A program made the translations under genes and the position numbers. The notes beneath the pieces were generated by a model that worked only from the letters and a program-made list of their open reading frames with translations, ran no database searches and had not been told where the DNA came from. Below are positions 53,349-62,212 of a stretch of 64,000 nucleotides of DNA, piece after piece (the first letter of the stretch is position 1; every line of letters starts with the position of its first letter). The DNA comes from UBA8524 sp964215915 (lineage in GTDB: Bacteria > Bacteroidota > Bacteroidia > UBA8524): the NCBI GenBank assembly GCA_964215915.1, contig CAXPEB010000066.1:38915-102914 (forward strand), written 5' to 3'.

Positions 53349-55504
53349 CGATGCAGGATTTCAAAAGCAGAACATACGCCAGTCTGGCCGGGGTGTTTCG
53401 GAATAAGAACATGAAAGGAGAGCGCGACTTTGACCTGCCCCATGACCCTCTTGTGGATGCGCTCACCCGGGTCTGTGAACGCCTGAAAATTAAAGCACAG
53501 TTTCCTCCCGACTGGCCCCTGCTTTCAGGGCAGGAAGAAAAACTGGAAGCCTTTGCCGACAGCACATCCTGTGCTTTTCGCGAGGTTGAACTGAACAGCG
53601 ATTGGTACCGCAATGATTTTGGGATACTGCTCTGGTTCGACAAAGAAGGGGAGATTTACCTGACGGAAAAAGGTCGGGGAAATCAACCGCGGGTATGGAA
53701 TGCCGGGAAAAAGGAAACCGAATTCTGGTCGGTGCATGAAATTGAAGAAAAGGCAGAGCTCTGTCTGATGTTCTTTCCCCGGTTCGGAAGTGAAGCACTG
53801 CGGTTTTCCGGTCTTGTTAAACGGGTACTGAAGAACCGCGGAAAAGAATACCTGGGAATTGGGCTGGTTTCTGCTTTGGCAGGATTGATTTCCATCCTGT
53901 TTCCCGTCGGAGTGGGGCTTTTATTCGGACAAGTTATCCCATCCGCCAATCAGAACCTGCTTTTGCAACTTGCTCTGGTGCTGCTTGTGGTAGCTTTTTC
54001 CGGTGGGTTGTTCCAGCTGGGGAAAAATCTGCTTAGTGCCCGGCTGCAGGGTTGGGTTGACTGGGACCTGCAAACTTCCCTAATGGACCGTATCCTGCGC
54101 CTTCCCTTGCAGGAACTCAACAAAGAAAACGCAGGCACCTTAGCCAGGAAGGTCTTCTCGTTCCGTCAGATATTACGTTTCATCAGCTCCGGGATCGCGG
54201 ATCTGGGCTTTAGCTTCCTGTACATACTTTTCAATCTTTTCAGCCTGTTCTTTTTCAGTCCTGAACTGGCCTGGCTGGTTATGGGCGCTGGCTTGCTGTA
54301 TGCCCTGTTTCTGGCTTATACGGTCAGGCAGGAAATCAGCCTGCACCGGGAGATCAAGCGGCGGAACATCTGGCTGGATGCCATGGTCATTCAGTTTATG
54401 AAAGGTCTGAACAAGATCAAACAGGCCGCCGCCGAATGGCAGATCATGGCCTTCTGGAGTCATCATTTTTCAGGGATACTTTCACTGGAACGGCAGTCGG
54501 GCAGGCACCGTCTGTATATGGGTTTGCTGAATGCCAACCTCGTTTGGCTGGTTCAGGCAGTTTTGTTCGTGGTATTTCTGTTCCGGTATTCGGATCTCGG
54601 GAGCGGTGCCTTCCTGGGCTTGAATGCGGCATTCCTCAACGTGTTCCTGGCACTGGGCACGCTGAGTGGCGGAATCCGTCAGCTGAGAGAATTGGTGCCC
54701 GTTTATTCGGAGTTGAAGCCCTTTCTGGAAACTCCCACGGAACACTATGACAGTGGAAAGCTCAAGCTGGGTCTGACCGGACGGATTGAGGTAGAAAGGT
54801 TGCATTTCCGCTATTACCCGGATGGTCCGTTGATCCTCGATGACTTCAGCCTTACTGTGGAACCCGGTGAAAGTGTGGCCCTGGTTGGTCCCTCAGGTTC
54901 CGGTAAATCCACCTTGTTGAGGCTGCTTCTTGGCTTTGACAAAGCCGAGTCGGGAGATGTTTTGTATGACGGACAAAGTATGGATACCCTGCACCTGCGG
55001 CATTTGCGGCAGCAGTTCGGGGTGGTGCTCCAAAATGACCAGCTGCTGGCCGGGAGTATTTATGAGAACATTGCAGGCACCAAGAACCTAAGTATGGATT
55101 TGGCCTGGGAGGCTGCCGGCAAGGCATCCATACGTGAAGAGATAGAAGCCATGCCCATGCAAATGCATACCCTGATCTCCGATCATGCAAGTACATTATC
55201 CGGCGGACAGAAACAGCGCCTGCTGATTGCACGAGCCCTGGCCGGTAACCCGGCACTGCTGTTTTTTGATGAGGCTACCAGCGCTCTGGACAATGTCTCC
55301 CAGAAACACGTGAGCGATACCCTGGACCAGCTTTCTATTACCCGTATTGTGATTGCACACAGGCTGAGCACTATAAAGGGCATGGATAAGATCGTGTATA
55401 TGGAAAACGGAAAGGTGCGGGAATGCGGAACCTATGAAGCCTTGATGGAAAAAAACGGGTTGTTTAAAAAGCTGGCAGAGAGGCAGATGGCAGAATCCGT
55501 GTAA
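53345..55504 (+). CDS. NHLM-type ABC transporter, permease/ATP-binding protein without peptidase
   Basis: 719 residues. In place of a C39 domain it has an N-terminal soluble region of about 150 residues (ending EEKAELCLMFFPRFG), then an ABC-exporter membrane domain (about 165-440) and ATPase: Walker A GPSGSGKST (about 516), signature LSGGQKQRLLIARAL (about 618), Walker B ALLFFDEATSALD (about 637). This layout is the standard partner of the C39 transporter in NHLM systems, where the two probably form a heteromeric exporter. The start overlaps the transporter's stop (ATGA). The precursor gene follows 53 bases later. Confidence 0.92.
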   Translation: MTMQDFKSRTYASLAGVFRNKNMKGERDFDLPHDPLVDALTRVCERLKIKAQFPPDWPLLSGQEEKLEAFADSTSCAFREVELNSDWYRNDFGILLWFDKEGEIYLTEKGRGNQPRVWNAGKKETEFWSVHEIEEKAELCLMFFPRFGSEALRFSGLVKRVLKNRGKEYLGIGLVSALAGLISILFPVGVGLLFGQVIPSANQNLLLQLALVLLVVAFSGGLFQLGKNLLSARLQGWVDWDLQTSLMDRILRLPLQELNKENAGTLARKVFSFRQILRFISSGIADLGFSFLYILFNLFSLFFFSPELAWLVMGAGLLYALFLAYTVRQEISLHREIKRRNIWLDAMVIQFMKGLNKIKQAAAEWQIMAFWSHHFSGILSLERQSGRHRLYMGLLNANLVWLVQAVLFVVFLFRYSDLGSGAFLGLNAAFLNVFLALGTLSGGIRQLRELVPVYSELKPFLETPTEHYDSGKLKLGLTGRIEVERLHFRYYPDGPLILDDFSLTVEPGESVALVGPSGSGKSTLLRLLLGFDKAESGDVLYDGQSMDTLHLRHLRQQFGVVLQNDQLLAGSIYENIAGTKNLSMDLAWEAAGKASIREEIEAMPMQMHTLISDHASTLSGGQKQRLLIARALAGNPALLFFDEATSALDNVSQKHVSDTLDQLSITRIVIAHRLSTIKGMDKIVYMENGKVRECGTYEALMEKNGLFKKLAERQMAESV

Positions 55505-55557
55505 TCCGGTATTTACTTTATGGAAAACACTAGTATCAACGCAAAACAATAAAAATC

Positions 55558-55806
55558 ATGGAAAACAAAATCAATGAATTTCTCAGTCGTGTCCAGTCGG
55601 ACCAATCTCTGGCCGGCAAGTACAAATCCGCAAAAGACCTCAAAGAGGTTTCAGAGATTGCGGGTAGTCTCGGTTTTCAGATCTCTCCGGCAGATTTTCA
55701 GAAGCATTTTGCCGAGAACCTCAGCGAAGATGACCTGGATAATATCTCCGGCGGTGCATCTCCTGTAAACCGCACAAGCCACGGAGGCTGGTATTCCGGC
55801 GACTAA
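55558..55806 (+). CDS. RiPP precursor peptide 1, Nif11-like leader with GG motif
   Basis: 82 residues. The leader (INEFLSRVQSDQSLAGKYK, IAGSLGFQISPADF, NLSEDDLDNISGG) follows the Nif11-like leader pattern: a helical start, an acidic LSxDxL segment and a terminal GG. Cleavage after ISGG would release a 16-residue core, ASPVNRTSHGGWYSGD. The core contains no cysteine, so lanthionine or sactionine rings are excluded; its Trp, Tyr, His, Asn, Arg and Asp are possible sites for oxidative chemistry. A second GG inside the core (SHGG-WYSGD) could allow another cut. It sits between the export genes and the P450, 12 bases before the latter. Confidence 0.88.
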   Translation: MENKINEFLSRVQSDQSLAGKYKSAKDLKEVSEIAGSLGFQISPADFQKHFAENLSEDDLDNISGGASPVNRTSHGGWYSGD

Positions 55807-55818
55807 ACTGCAAAAATC

Positions 55819-56925
55819 ATGATGCCGCGCTATGCTTACGATTTGCTGAAAGCGCTGGAAATTGGCGGTAAAACGCCTGTCCTGCCTTTCGGAGGCTTGT
55901 GGTATGCCTGTTCCACAGAAGCAGTGAAGAAGATCCTGCATGAGGATGCTCCGCTGTTTGAAAGGGACACGCAGCTTACCCGCTGGGCGGAAGTAGAATC
56001 ATACTTCCCTCAACAGCCTTTGAACCTGCTGAAACATTTCGGCAGACAGGGACGGGTGAAAGAACCTGCTCCGGAATACCCGGACTGGTCAAAACGACCG
56101 GAAAAGGAATTGCTTAAGGAGGAGAACCTTGCCGGAATGCTTCTGGCAAGCTTGCTTCAGCCTTATACCGAAGCCATACCGGAGCAGGTTATTACCGCTT
56201 TTCATCAGGCATCTGTTTACCTGGAAGACCGCCGAAGCGGCCGGGTAGAGGCCTCCCTTCACCTGGATCACTGGCATCAGTCTGCAAGAGAAGCCCTGAG
56301 CCAGGCTCTTGGGGAAGTAATGCAGGAGAACGCTCCGATACCCGACGAGAAACTGTTCAGTGCCGTACTTCACAGCGCTTACCGTTCCGTGCTTAACCTG
56401 CTGGGTTGGTCGGCTTACTGGCTGTCTGAAGACCTTGCTTATGTGGATAACCTGTACGAAGCGGAAGATGCCGTTCAGCTTGAGCGGAAAGTGCATTTGT
56501 TCCTGTATGAAGTACTTCGTGTTCATCCCTCAGCCTGGGTGCTGAGCCGGAGATTAAAAGGGGAATGGAGCCTTGGAGACCGGCATTTCTCCAATGGAGA
56601 AGAACTCTTCATACCTATTCTGTGCTTCCACAGAAGTCCACGGTACTTTGAACAGCCCGAAGCATTCCTTCCTTCCCGCTTTGAAAGCAGGATGAAAGAC
56701 CCCTGGTCTTACCTTCCCTTCGGAAGGGGAGTACATGCCTGTCCGGGTTCTACCGCCGGCCTGGGTATTGCCGCCTCCTTTGTACGGTTCCTTGTACGGG
56801 AGAAACTGCGTCCCGAAAAGTCGTTAATCAATCCGGGGCAGGAGGATACCACCATGCCCATCTCCCTGAATCCCTTTATCCCTTATCAGTTTAACCTGGT
56901 CAAACAATCAACCCTCGTATCATGA
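55819..56925 (+). CDS. Cytochrome P450, candidate RiPP-modifying oxidase
   Basis: 368 residues, shorter than the usual 400 or so. The K-helix E-x-x-R is in YEVLRVHP (Glu about 231), and the haem-ligand loop FGRGVHACPG has the axial Cys at 308, so a haem thiolate enzyme is well supported. The I-helix region (HSAYRSVLNLLGWSAYWL, about 181-198) lacks the usual acid-threonine pair for oxygen activation, which is seen in some cross-linking P450s and may mean atypical chemistry. It starts at one of two adjacent ATGs (55819 or 55822). The stop overlaps the radical SAM gene (ATGA). In RiPP pathways such P450s form aryl or C-N cross-links; the reaction here is unknown. Confidence 0.88.
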   Translation: MMPRYAYDLLKALEIGGKTPVLPFGGLWYACSTEAVKKILHEDAPLFERDTQLTRWAEVESYFPQQPLNLLKHFGRQGRVKEPAPEYPDWSKRPEKELLKEENLAGMLLASLLQPYTEAIPEQVITAFHQASVYLEDRRSGRVEASLHLDHWHQSAREALSQALGEVMQENAPIPDEKLFSAVLHSAYRSVLNLLGWSAYWLSEDLAYVDNLYEAEDAVQLERKVHLFLYEVLRVHPSAWVLSRRLKGEWSLGDRHFSNGEELFIPILCFHRSPRYFEQPEAFLPSRFESRMKDPWSYLPFGRGVHACPGSTAGLGIAASFVRFLVREKLRPEKSLINPGQEDTTMPISLNPFIPYQFNLVKQSTLVS

Positions 56926-58226
56926 CACTGTTCTCCGATTACTGCGAAACACCCGACCTCGTCCGTATCAATACCTTCGAAGACGAAAAAAACCGCTATT
57001 ACCTCCTTCCGGATTACCTGGAATGGTATTACCAGGATATTGATAAACCGCGTAAGTGGTACATCAAGCCGAAAAACAACAAGACCCTGGATTACGATTT
57101 CGGGAAGGGAGAGTTCGATCAGTTGCTGGTCTGTGTCACCAACCGCTGCAATATCGTTTGCGACTATTGCTTCCGGGGTTACAATTTCAGCAAGACCAAA
57201 GAAATTCAGTTTGAAGACTTCACCCGCGTTGCAGACCACTTCCTGGCCAATTCCGGACCCGGTCGTACTATGCAGTTTACCGGAGGCGAAGTCTTTGTAA
57301 AAGAAGGGATAGAGCACTGGTTCAAATACCTGAATGATCGTGGTTTTCGTATATGGATGACTACAAACGGGGTACACCGGAAGATTCGGGAGAATGAGCT
57401 GATCCGGGAAATTTTTGCCAATACCGGTGCCGAACGCTACAAAACCAACGGCCACCATATCCGTGTTTCCCTGGACGGCCCTCGGGCAGAGATCCATGAA
57501 AGATACCGGCAGAAAGGCAGCTTTGACAAAGTCATCGAGAACATACGCTACCTCAAATCCATAGGGGCATCGGTTTCCGTGAAGTCGGTGATGACCCATG
57601 AGAATGCACAGTACCTCGAAGAAATGCTGGAGTTTTGTCATGAGCTAGGACTCGATGGATGGAATTACAACGTCATCCGCTATACCGGTGCCTTGTCAGA
57701 CAATCCACCCGAAGATTCCACTCCGAAGATGAAAGGCACCCTGGATTACTTCGGGTACTATGAACTGGGCCTTATGCTTGTAGATATTCTGGAACGGAAG
57801 CCCCATCTGGCCCCCTTGCTGGGTATCAGCCGCTTTTCCAAAATTCTCAACACCTTGTATATGGACCGGCCCAGTTCCGTCCCCATGTCCTATTACCTGC
57901 TGAAATTTGACGGAAATGTGTATTACAACGATAACCTGCAATACAGCCGCTATTCACCCGGTAATATCTGGGAAAACGGAATGGATGCCTTTCGGGGGTT
58001 AAAGGAATTCAGGCAGCATTTTGATTACGATATGCCTGCCTGCAAAACCTGCCCGATCCACCGTTTCTGCTTTCAAAAGGGTGACTATGGCGAGTTGTAC
58101 GAAAAGGACAAAACCCTGTCAAGTGAGTTCCCCAATTGCGATGACATCCGAAAGCACTATTTCTACCTGATAGGGTTGAAAGAAAGGGGATTGAAGCTTA
58201 CGAAAAGTATCTTCCATTATGACTGA
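56922..58226 (+). CDS. Radical SAM protein with C-terminal SPASM-like cysteines
   Basis: 434 residues. The cluster motif C76-NIV-C80-DY-C83 binds the 4Fe-4S/SAM centre; FTGGE (GGE motif, about 117-121) and SLDGP support the fold. The C-terminal cysteines C374, C377, C383 and C406 (CKTCPIHRFC ... FPNC) fit an auxiliary cluster domain as in SPASM/Twitch RiPP maturases. The N-terminal 70 residues are not Cys-rich and could hold a peptide-recognition element. It overlaps the P450 stop and the dioxygenase start, so these genes are translationally coupled. Expected chemistry is C-C, C-O or thioether-type bond formation or epimerisation; with a Cys-free core, thioether formation is unlikely. Confidence 0.92.
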   Translation: MTLFSDYCETPDLVRINTFEDEKNRYYLLPDYLEWYYQDIDKPRKWYIKPKNNKTLDYDFGKGEFDQLLVCVTNRCNIVCDYCFRGYNFSKTKEIQFEDFTRVADHFLANSGPGRTMQFTGGEVFVKEGIEHWFKYLNDRGFRIWMTTNGVHRKIRENELIREIFANTGAERYKTNGHHIRVSLDGPRAEIHERYRQKGSFDKVIENIRYLKSIGASVSVKSVMTHENAQYLEEMLEFCHELGLDGWNYNVIRYTGALSDNPPEDSTPKMKGTLDYFGYYELGLMLVDILERKPHLAPLLGISRFSKILNTLYMDRPSSVPMSYYLLKFDGNVYYNDNLQYSRYSPGNIWENGMDAFRGLKEFRQHFDYDMPACKTCPIHRFCFQKGDYGELYEKDKTLSSEFPNCDDIRKHYFYLIGLKERGLKLTKSIFHYD

Positions 58227-58890
58227 GTCTTTGGCCAACCGTTATCGGGAGGAGGGGTTTATCCTGCTCAAAGGGGTGTATGATCAGTCCGGTCTGCAAC
58301 GGATCGATCGTGAGATAGACCGGCTGCGCTTCATCCATCCCGAACTCTGCACCTTTGAAGATGAAAATGAGGGAAACCGGGAAAAGGTGCTTCATAAAAT
58401 CTCGCACTTCTGCGAATACAGCAGCACTTTTCTTGAGGCTGCGTTCCATCCGGGGCTGAAGCAGGCCATAAATGAGTTGTCGGGGGAAGTGTACCTCTGT
58501 ACCGACAAGATCAATTTCAAAGTGCCCGGTGCACGAGGGTTTTACCCGCATCAGGATATGAGTGGCGAATGGCAGTTCTATGTTCCGAACATCATCAATG
58601 TATTCATCGCTCTTGACAGAAGCGATACGGAGAACTCCTGCCTGGAAGTATCTCCGGGAAATCATCGGCGCGGATTACTGGGCCCCTACATGGGGGCAAT
58701 TGAAGAGAAACACCTGGAGGGTATGGAATGGATTCCCATTATTCAGGAGCCGGGGGATGTTCTGATATTCGACGGTTTTCTGCCGCACCGTTCTGCACCT
58801 AACACCTCAGACCGCACCCGCAGAATTCTTATCTATACCTACACCCGAAAGGAAGACGGGGATATCCGCAATAAGTTCCTGGGAAAATAG
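58219..58890 (+). CDS. Phytanoyl-CoA-dioxygenase-like Fe(II)/2-oxoglutarate oxygenase 1
   Basis: 223 residues with the complete metal triad: H111 and D113 in YPHQDMSGEW, and H190 in FLPHRSAPN. An Arg-rich stretch after it (DRTRRILIY) can supply the 2-oxoglutarate-binding Arg. SCLEVSPGNHRRG is the usual segment between them. Length and motifs match the PhyH family, whose members hydroxylate or halogenate small molecules and peptides. The start overlaps the radical SAM stop by eight bases. It is the last gene of the plus-strand operon and is convergent with the second dioxygenase, two bases away. Confidence 0.88.
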   Translation: MTESLANRYREEGFILLKGVYDQSGLQRIDREIDRLRFIHPELCTFEDENEGNREKVLHKISHFCEYSSTFLEAAFHPGLKQAINELSGEVYLCTDKINFKVPGARGFYPHQDMSGEWQFYVPNIINVFIALDRSDTENSCLEVSPGNHRRGLLGPYMGAIEEKHLEGMEWIPIIQEPGDVLIFDGFLPHRSAPNTSDRTRRILIYTYTRKEDGDIRNKFLGK

Positions 58891-58892
58891 AT

Positions 58893-59498
58893 TCAGAAGA
58901 AGGCCATTCCTGTCAGGACCAGTTTCAGCTGAGGACTATGGTTGGCAGAAGAGGCATGGATCGCCTTTTCATTGAAAAATACCACGGAATAACGCTTTAC
59001 GGCAAGTGCAATATGATTCGGATCATCCGGTGAAATTGTGCGGATCATCCTGGAAAAATAATCCCGGATTCCGGAAGGTGTATGTTCCAGCAATTCCGGT
59101 GTATTGTGGGTATGGATCTTTAAATGTCCCGCTCCGTCAGAAAAATCATCCAGCGGAATCCATACCCGAACAATTTTCCGGCCTTCCCAATAGGCCGCAT
59201 CCTGGTGCCAGGGAGTGTACTGTTCGGAAGGACCGGGTTTTACCACCAGTCTGTCCATAATCAGCTCCCTGCACAATGGAAAAGCCCGATGCACGCTCCG
59301 GTTCAGGGTGAGCAACTCGTTTGACGTAAGCAGCCGGTCGAGCTTGAGCAGCTTCACTCTTCCACGGTTTTGTTCCCTGAAATAAGGGTGCTTTATTAAT
59401 GTTTCCCGAAGAGCAAGCAACCGAAGCGGATCAGGAAATTCCTGCAGAAAAAAACCGTTGGGAGTTTCCAGGATATGATCGCGGTCTGAAGGGGTCAT
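58893..59498 (-). CDS. Phytanoyl-CoA-dioxygenase-like protein 2
   Basis: 201 residues. H98 and D100 in TPWHQDAAYWEG and H181 in KAIHASSANHS form a metal triad, and GAGHLKIHTHN is the intervening family motif. After the distal His the usual Arg is replaced by Lys192 (SPQLKLVL), so 2-oxoglutarate binding may differ. It lies on the minus strand, 11 bases downstream of the cupin-like gene, and the two probably form an operon. It is convergent with the first dioxygenase of the cluster but only distantly similar to it, so it is not a recent duplicate. Confidence 0.8.
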   Translation of the reverse strand: MTPSDRDHILETPNGFFLQEFPDPLRLLALRETLIKHPYFREQNRGRVKLLKLDRLLTSNELLTLNRSVHRAFPLCRELIMDRLVVKPGPSEQYTPWHQDAAYWEGRKIVRVWIPLDDFSDGAGHLKIHTHNTPELLEHTPSGIRDYFSRMIRTISPDDPNHIALAVKRYSVVFFNEKAIHASSANHSPQLKLVLTGMAFF

Positions 59499-59509
59499 GA
59501 TCGGTAGGT

Positions 59510-60373
59510 TTAGGGTTTCCGAATCAGGTTAGCCAGGATTGCCGTTTTCTGTTCGTTGCTTAGCAGGAGATCCAACTCCCTGCAGGTTTCCTCCAGGCTT
59601 TCCTGTATCCTGGTTTCAGCTTCGGGTGTTCCCAAGGCATCAATTGAGACATAGGCATTGTTCAAAAGCGTTTCCATCAATGACATGGACAAGGGCTGGG
59701 GTTTCAGATGCCGGATGCTCCTCCCGATCTTCAGTTTGGTCCAGGAATGAAATACCAGGGAAATGCTCCAGGAGTGATCCTGCGAACTGCTTTGGGCGGA
59801 ATGTGGGAAAAGGGCCGGAATGAATAATGCTTCACCGGCTTTCAGTTCATGCTCCAACTGAGGTACCGTATCCGGCATGCTCAGGCGGCCGGTGTTTTCC
59901 CTGGGATTCTCCCGCCGGAGGACTTTTTTTTCCGTTTCACTTAATACGGACTCATTCCATACAGACCACCGCTTGCTTCCTTCAACCTGAAGTACCAGTA
60001 CGTGGTAATTGTCGGCATGATAGCCAATACCTGCGTCCGGATAAGAGAAACTGCCGGTGGCGGTTTCCCAGGCCCAGTACAATTCCGGCATGAGCATTTT
60101 TACGAGTGCAGGAATTTTCTGATCCCATTCCGGTTGTTTTTCCAACTGTTTGATGAGGTAGCTGGTGCCCGATTCTTTTTCGGGTAATTTTCCATCCGCG
60201 AGGAACCGGAGTGACGGGTTCAGTTCCCTGGAAGTCAGGAAGCTGAATTTTTCCATCTCAGCCCCCGATTCCCACAAGTCCTTAAAACTTCCCGGTAGTT
60301 GCAGGTCAGAGCCGGCAGTTAACAACCGTGGCCCTGTTTCCTTATTCCTTTCAACTCGCTTGCTTACTTCCAT
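59510..60373 (-). CDS. JmjC/cupin-like Fe(II) oxygenase
   Basis: 287 residues. GIGYHADNYHVLVLQVEG contains H119-x-D121, followed by SKRWSVWN, and FIPALFPHSAQSS holds the second His (191). The spacing and the phrase LQVEGSKRWSVW match the cupin-8/JmjC group that includes ribosomal-protein hydroxylases (RoxA/MINA-like). In a RiPP cluster it would most simply be a peptide hydroxylase, but this is inference. It is the first gene of a two-gene minus-strand operon with the second dioxygenase, and divergent from the B12-type radical SAM gene. Confidence 0.82.
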   Translation of the reverse strand: MEVSKRVERNKETGPRLLTAGSDLQLPGSFKDLWESGAEMEKFSFLTSRELNPSLRFLADGKLPEKESGTSYLIKQLEKQPEWDQKIPALVKMLMPELYWAWETATGSFSYPDAGIGYHADNYHVLVLQVEGSKRWSVWNESVLSETEKKVLRRENPRENTGRLSMPDTVPQLEHELKAGEALFIPALFPHSAQSSSQDHSWSISLVFHSWTKLKIGRSIRHLKPQPLSMSLMETLLNNAYVSIDALGTPEAETRIQESLEETCRELDLLLSNEQKTAILANLIRKP

Positions 60374-60381
60374 GATGGCGT

Positions 60382-60412
60382 TTTGTCCTTTGAAGCGACG
60401 GCCTTACCTTTC
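60382..60412 (+). promoter_or_regulatory. Promoter candidate for the B12 radical SAM gene
   Basis: TTTG (60382-60385), 19 bases, TACCTTTC (60405-60412), one mismatch from TAnnTTTG. It lies in the 90-base gap between divergent genes, about 50 bases before the start codon. Confidence 0.5.
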
Positions 60413-60463
60413 TTTTTTTGCATGACCGTACTTACCTGGATCTGAAATATCGAATAAAAGTAA

Positions 60464-62212
60464 ATGAATGACGGCATTTATCACCTGGAATTGCCCGGCA
60501 GACTGACTCTGGCCATCCATCCTTATCATTACAGGGTGGCGGCAAGGATGCACCGGGAGGGGATTCGATACACCCAGAAAGAAACAAACCCCGGATTCTG
60601 GGAGTTTTTGTTCCGGACCTATGCTCCGCAGTCCCTTGGAGCCTTGCATCGTCTTTTCAATACCATTCCTGAAAGCCCGCATCCTTACCTGGAAGTGCTG
60701 GATGCGTTGGGAAATATCCGGACTCACCCGGACTTTGCCGGACTCAGGCTTGAGGTTTCCGGATTGTTTCCGGCAGACCCGGATGTTCTCCGAAGTTCGG
60801 AGAAATGCCTTGAGTTTCTAAAAAGTGAGGAAGGTGGTGTTTATAGAAAATACGCCGCTTACCTGGCTGGGGAGGCAACCCGGTTTCGCTTTGTTTCGCT
60901 GGGAGCGGACAGCGCCGGGTCTCTGCTTTTCGGAATGGCGCTGGCACAGGAACTGAAACAGCGAACACCGGGTTTTCCGGTAGTGCTGGGGCGTCATCAT
61001 TATGAAAACTTCAGTCTGCTTCACAGCCTTGATCGTGTGGTGGAATCCGGTAAACTCTTCGAATCACTGGATGGGATAAGCCTGTACGAAGAATACCTGC
61101 CCGGTTTTCTGGCCGGCTATTGCCGTTACCTGGAAAACAGGGATATGGAGGTTCTGGAAAACGGACTTTTCCGCGAGAAGGAAGATGTCTTACGCAAGGA
61201 ACCGGCGACCGGGGAGGAAGAGAGTACCATCCCCGTTGATTCGATTGCGGAAGGTCTGAAACACTATATACGCGAATTACCCGTGGACCCCGGAGTATTG
61301 CACTATACCATGCCTCTGATTGATAACCGCTGCTATTTCGGTAAGTGTGTGTTCTGCGCTCAGATTGAAAAACACGCAGGAAGCGGATTTTATGAGGAAA
61401 AGGAGGCATTGACAAATTCTCTTTTTTGTATCGGGGAGTTGTATCGGGCAGGGGTTAGGTTCTTTTCTTTTATGGATGAAGCGTTACGGCCCAAAGACCT
61501 GCACCCTTTTGTAGAGGCTATTGAGCGGAACGAATGGAAGATTACCTGGAACATGCGGCTGATAGCGGATGTTCGGTTCTCCAGGGAACTGATAGAAAAA
61601 CTGGCACACAGCGGATGCCGTGAGGTGCTTTTCGGGCTAGAGACCATTCACCGGGAAACCGCTGTTCTGATGGGGAAAGTCAGCCGAAGGAGCCAGCTAC
61701 CCGATATCACCGACCTGGTGTTTGATTTTTCTTCTTCGGGCATCCATTTGATACTAAGTATGATTTATGGTTTCCCGGGTGCACCACCGGGCGAAGTTGC
61801 GGATCTCAATGCCTTTGCCCGGAAACTGCTAGCCCATAACCGGCGTGTTCAGTTCATCTTTAACCGGTTTGCGCTTTTCGGAAATACGGAAATGTATCGC
61901 CGGGCAGCCTTGTTTGGTTTGGAAGGCGTGGAAAATAAACCGGCATCGCAGGATCTGGACTCCATTTATGAATACCGGCGCGAAACCCAACAAGATGCTG
62001 CTACTGCCATGCTCTTTGATTCGGTGCTGCTGGGTGTTCCGTCTACGGTGCTTGCCGAAGATTCCGTGTTGCGTTACCGGCTGGGCGAACTCCGTTTGTT
62101 CGATTACCATTCATTTGGCTTTACTTATGAAAATACCTGGGGCAAAAGCCTGTATGAACAGTTGAAAACTGCACAGCATGACACAACCCGCAACACTGGT
62201 AATAGGCTCTAA
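60464..62212 (+). CDS. B12-binding-type radical SAM protein, candidate RiPP methylase or maturase
   Basis: 582 residues. An N-terminal Rossmann-like part (about 140-215: RFRFVSLGADSAGSLLF, FPVVLGRHHYENF) is followed by the radical SAM barrel with C290-YFGK-C295-VF-C298, a CX4CX2C variant of the usual CX3CX2C. Later segments are FSFMDEALRP, WNMRLIADVRFS and EVLFGLETIHRETA, normal for this class. The overall layout recalls the B12-binding-domain radical SAM proteins and RiPP maturation radical SAM protein 1, although the DxHxxG cobalamin motif is not seen. Possible roles are C-methylation or another rearrangement of the peptide. The end overlaps the next gene by 35 bases. Confidence 0.85.
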   Translation: MNDGIYHLELPGRLTLAIHPYHYRVAARMHREGIRYTQKETNPGFWEFLFRTYAPQSLGALHRLFNTIPESPHPYLEVLDALGNIRTHPDFAGLRLEVSGLFPADPDVLRSSEKCLEFLKSEEGGVYRKYAAYLAGEATRFRFVSLGADSAGSLLFGMALAQELKQRTPGFPVVLGRHHYENFSLLHSLDRVVESGKLFESLDGISLYEEYLPGFLAGYCRYLENRDMEVLENGLFREKEDVLRKEPATGEEESTIPVDSIAEGLKHYIRELPVDPGVLHYTMPLIDNRCYFGKCVFCAQIEKHAGSGFYEEKEALTNSLFCIGELYRAGVRFFSFMDEALRPKDLHPFVEAIERNEWKITWNMRLIADVRFSRELIEKLAHSGCREVLFGLETIHRETAVLMGKVSRRSQLPDITDLVFDFSSSGIHLILSMIYGFPGAPPGEVADLNAFARKLLAHNRRVQFIFNRFALFGNTEMYRRAALFGLEGVENKPASQDLDSIYEYRRETQQDAATAMLFDSVLLGVPSTVLAEDSVLRYRLGELRLFDYHSFGFTYENTWGKSLYEQLKTAQHDTTRNTGNRL

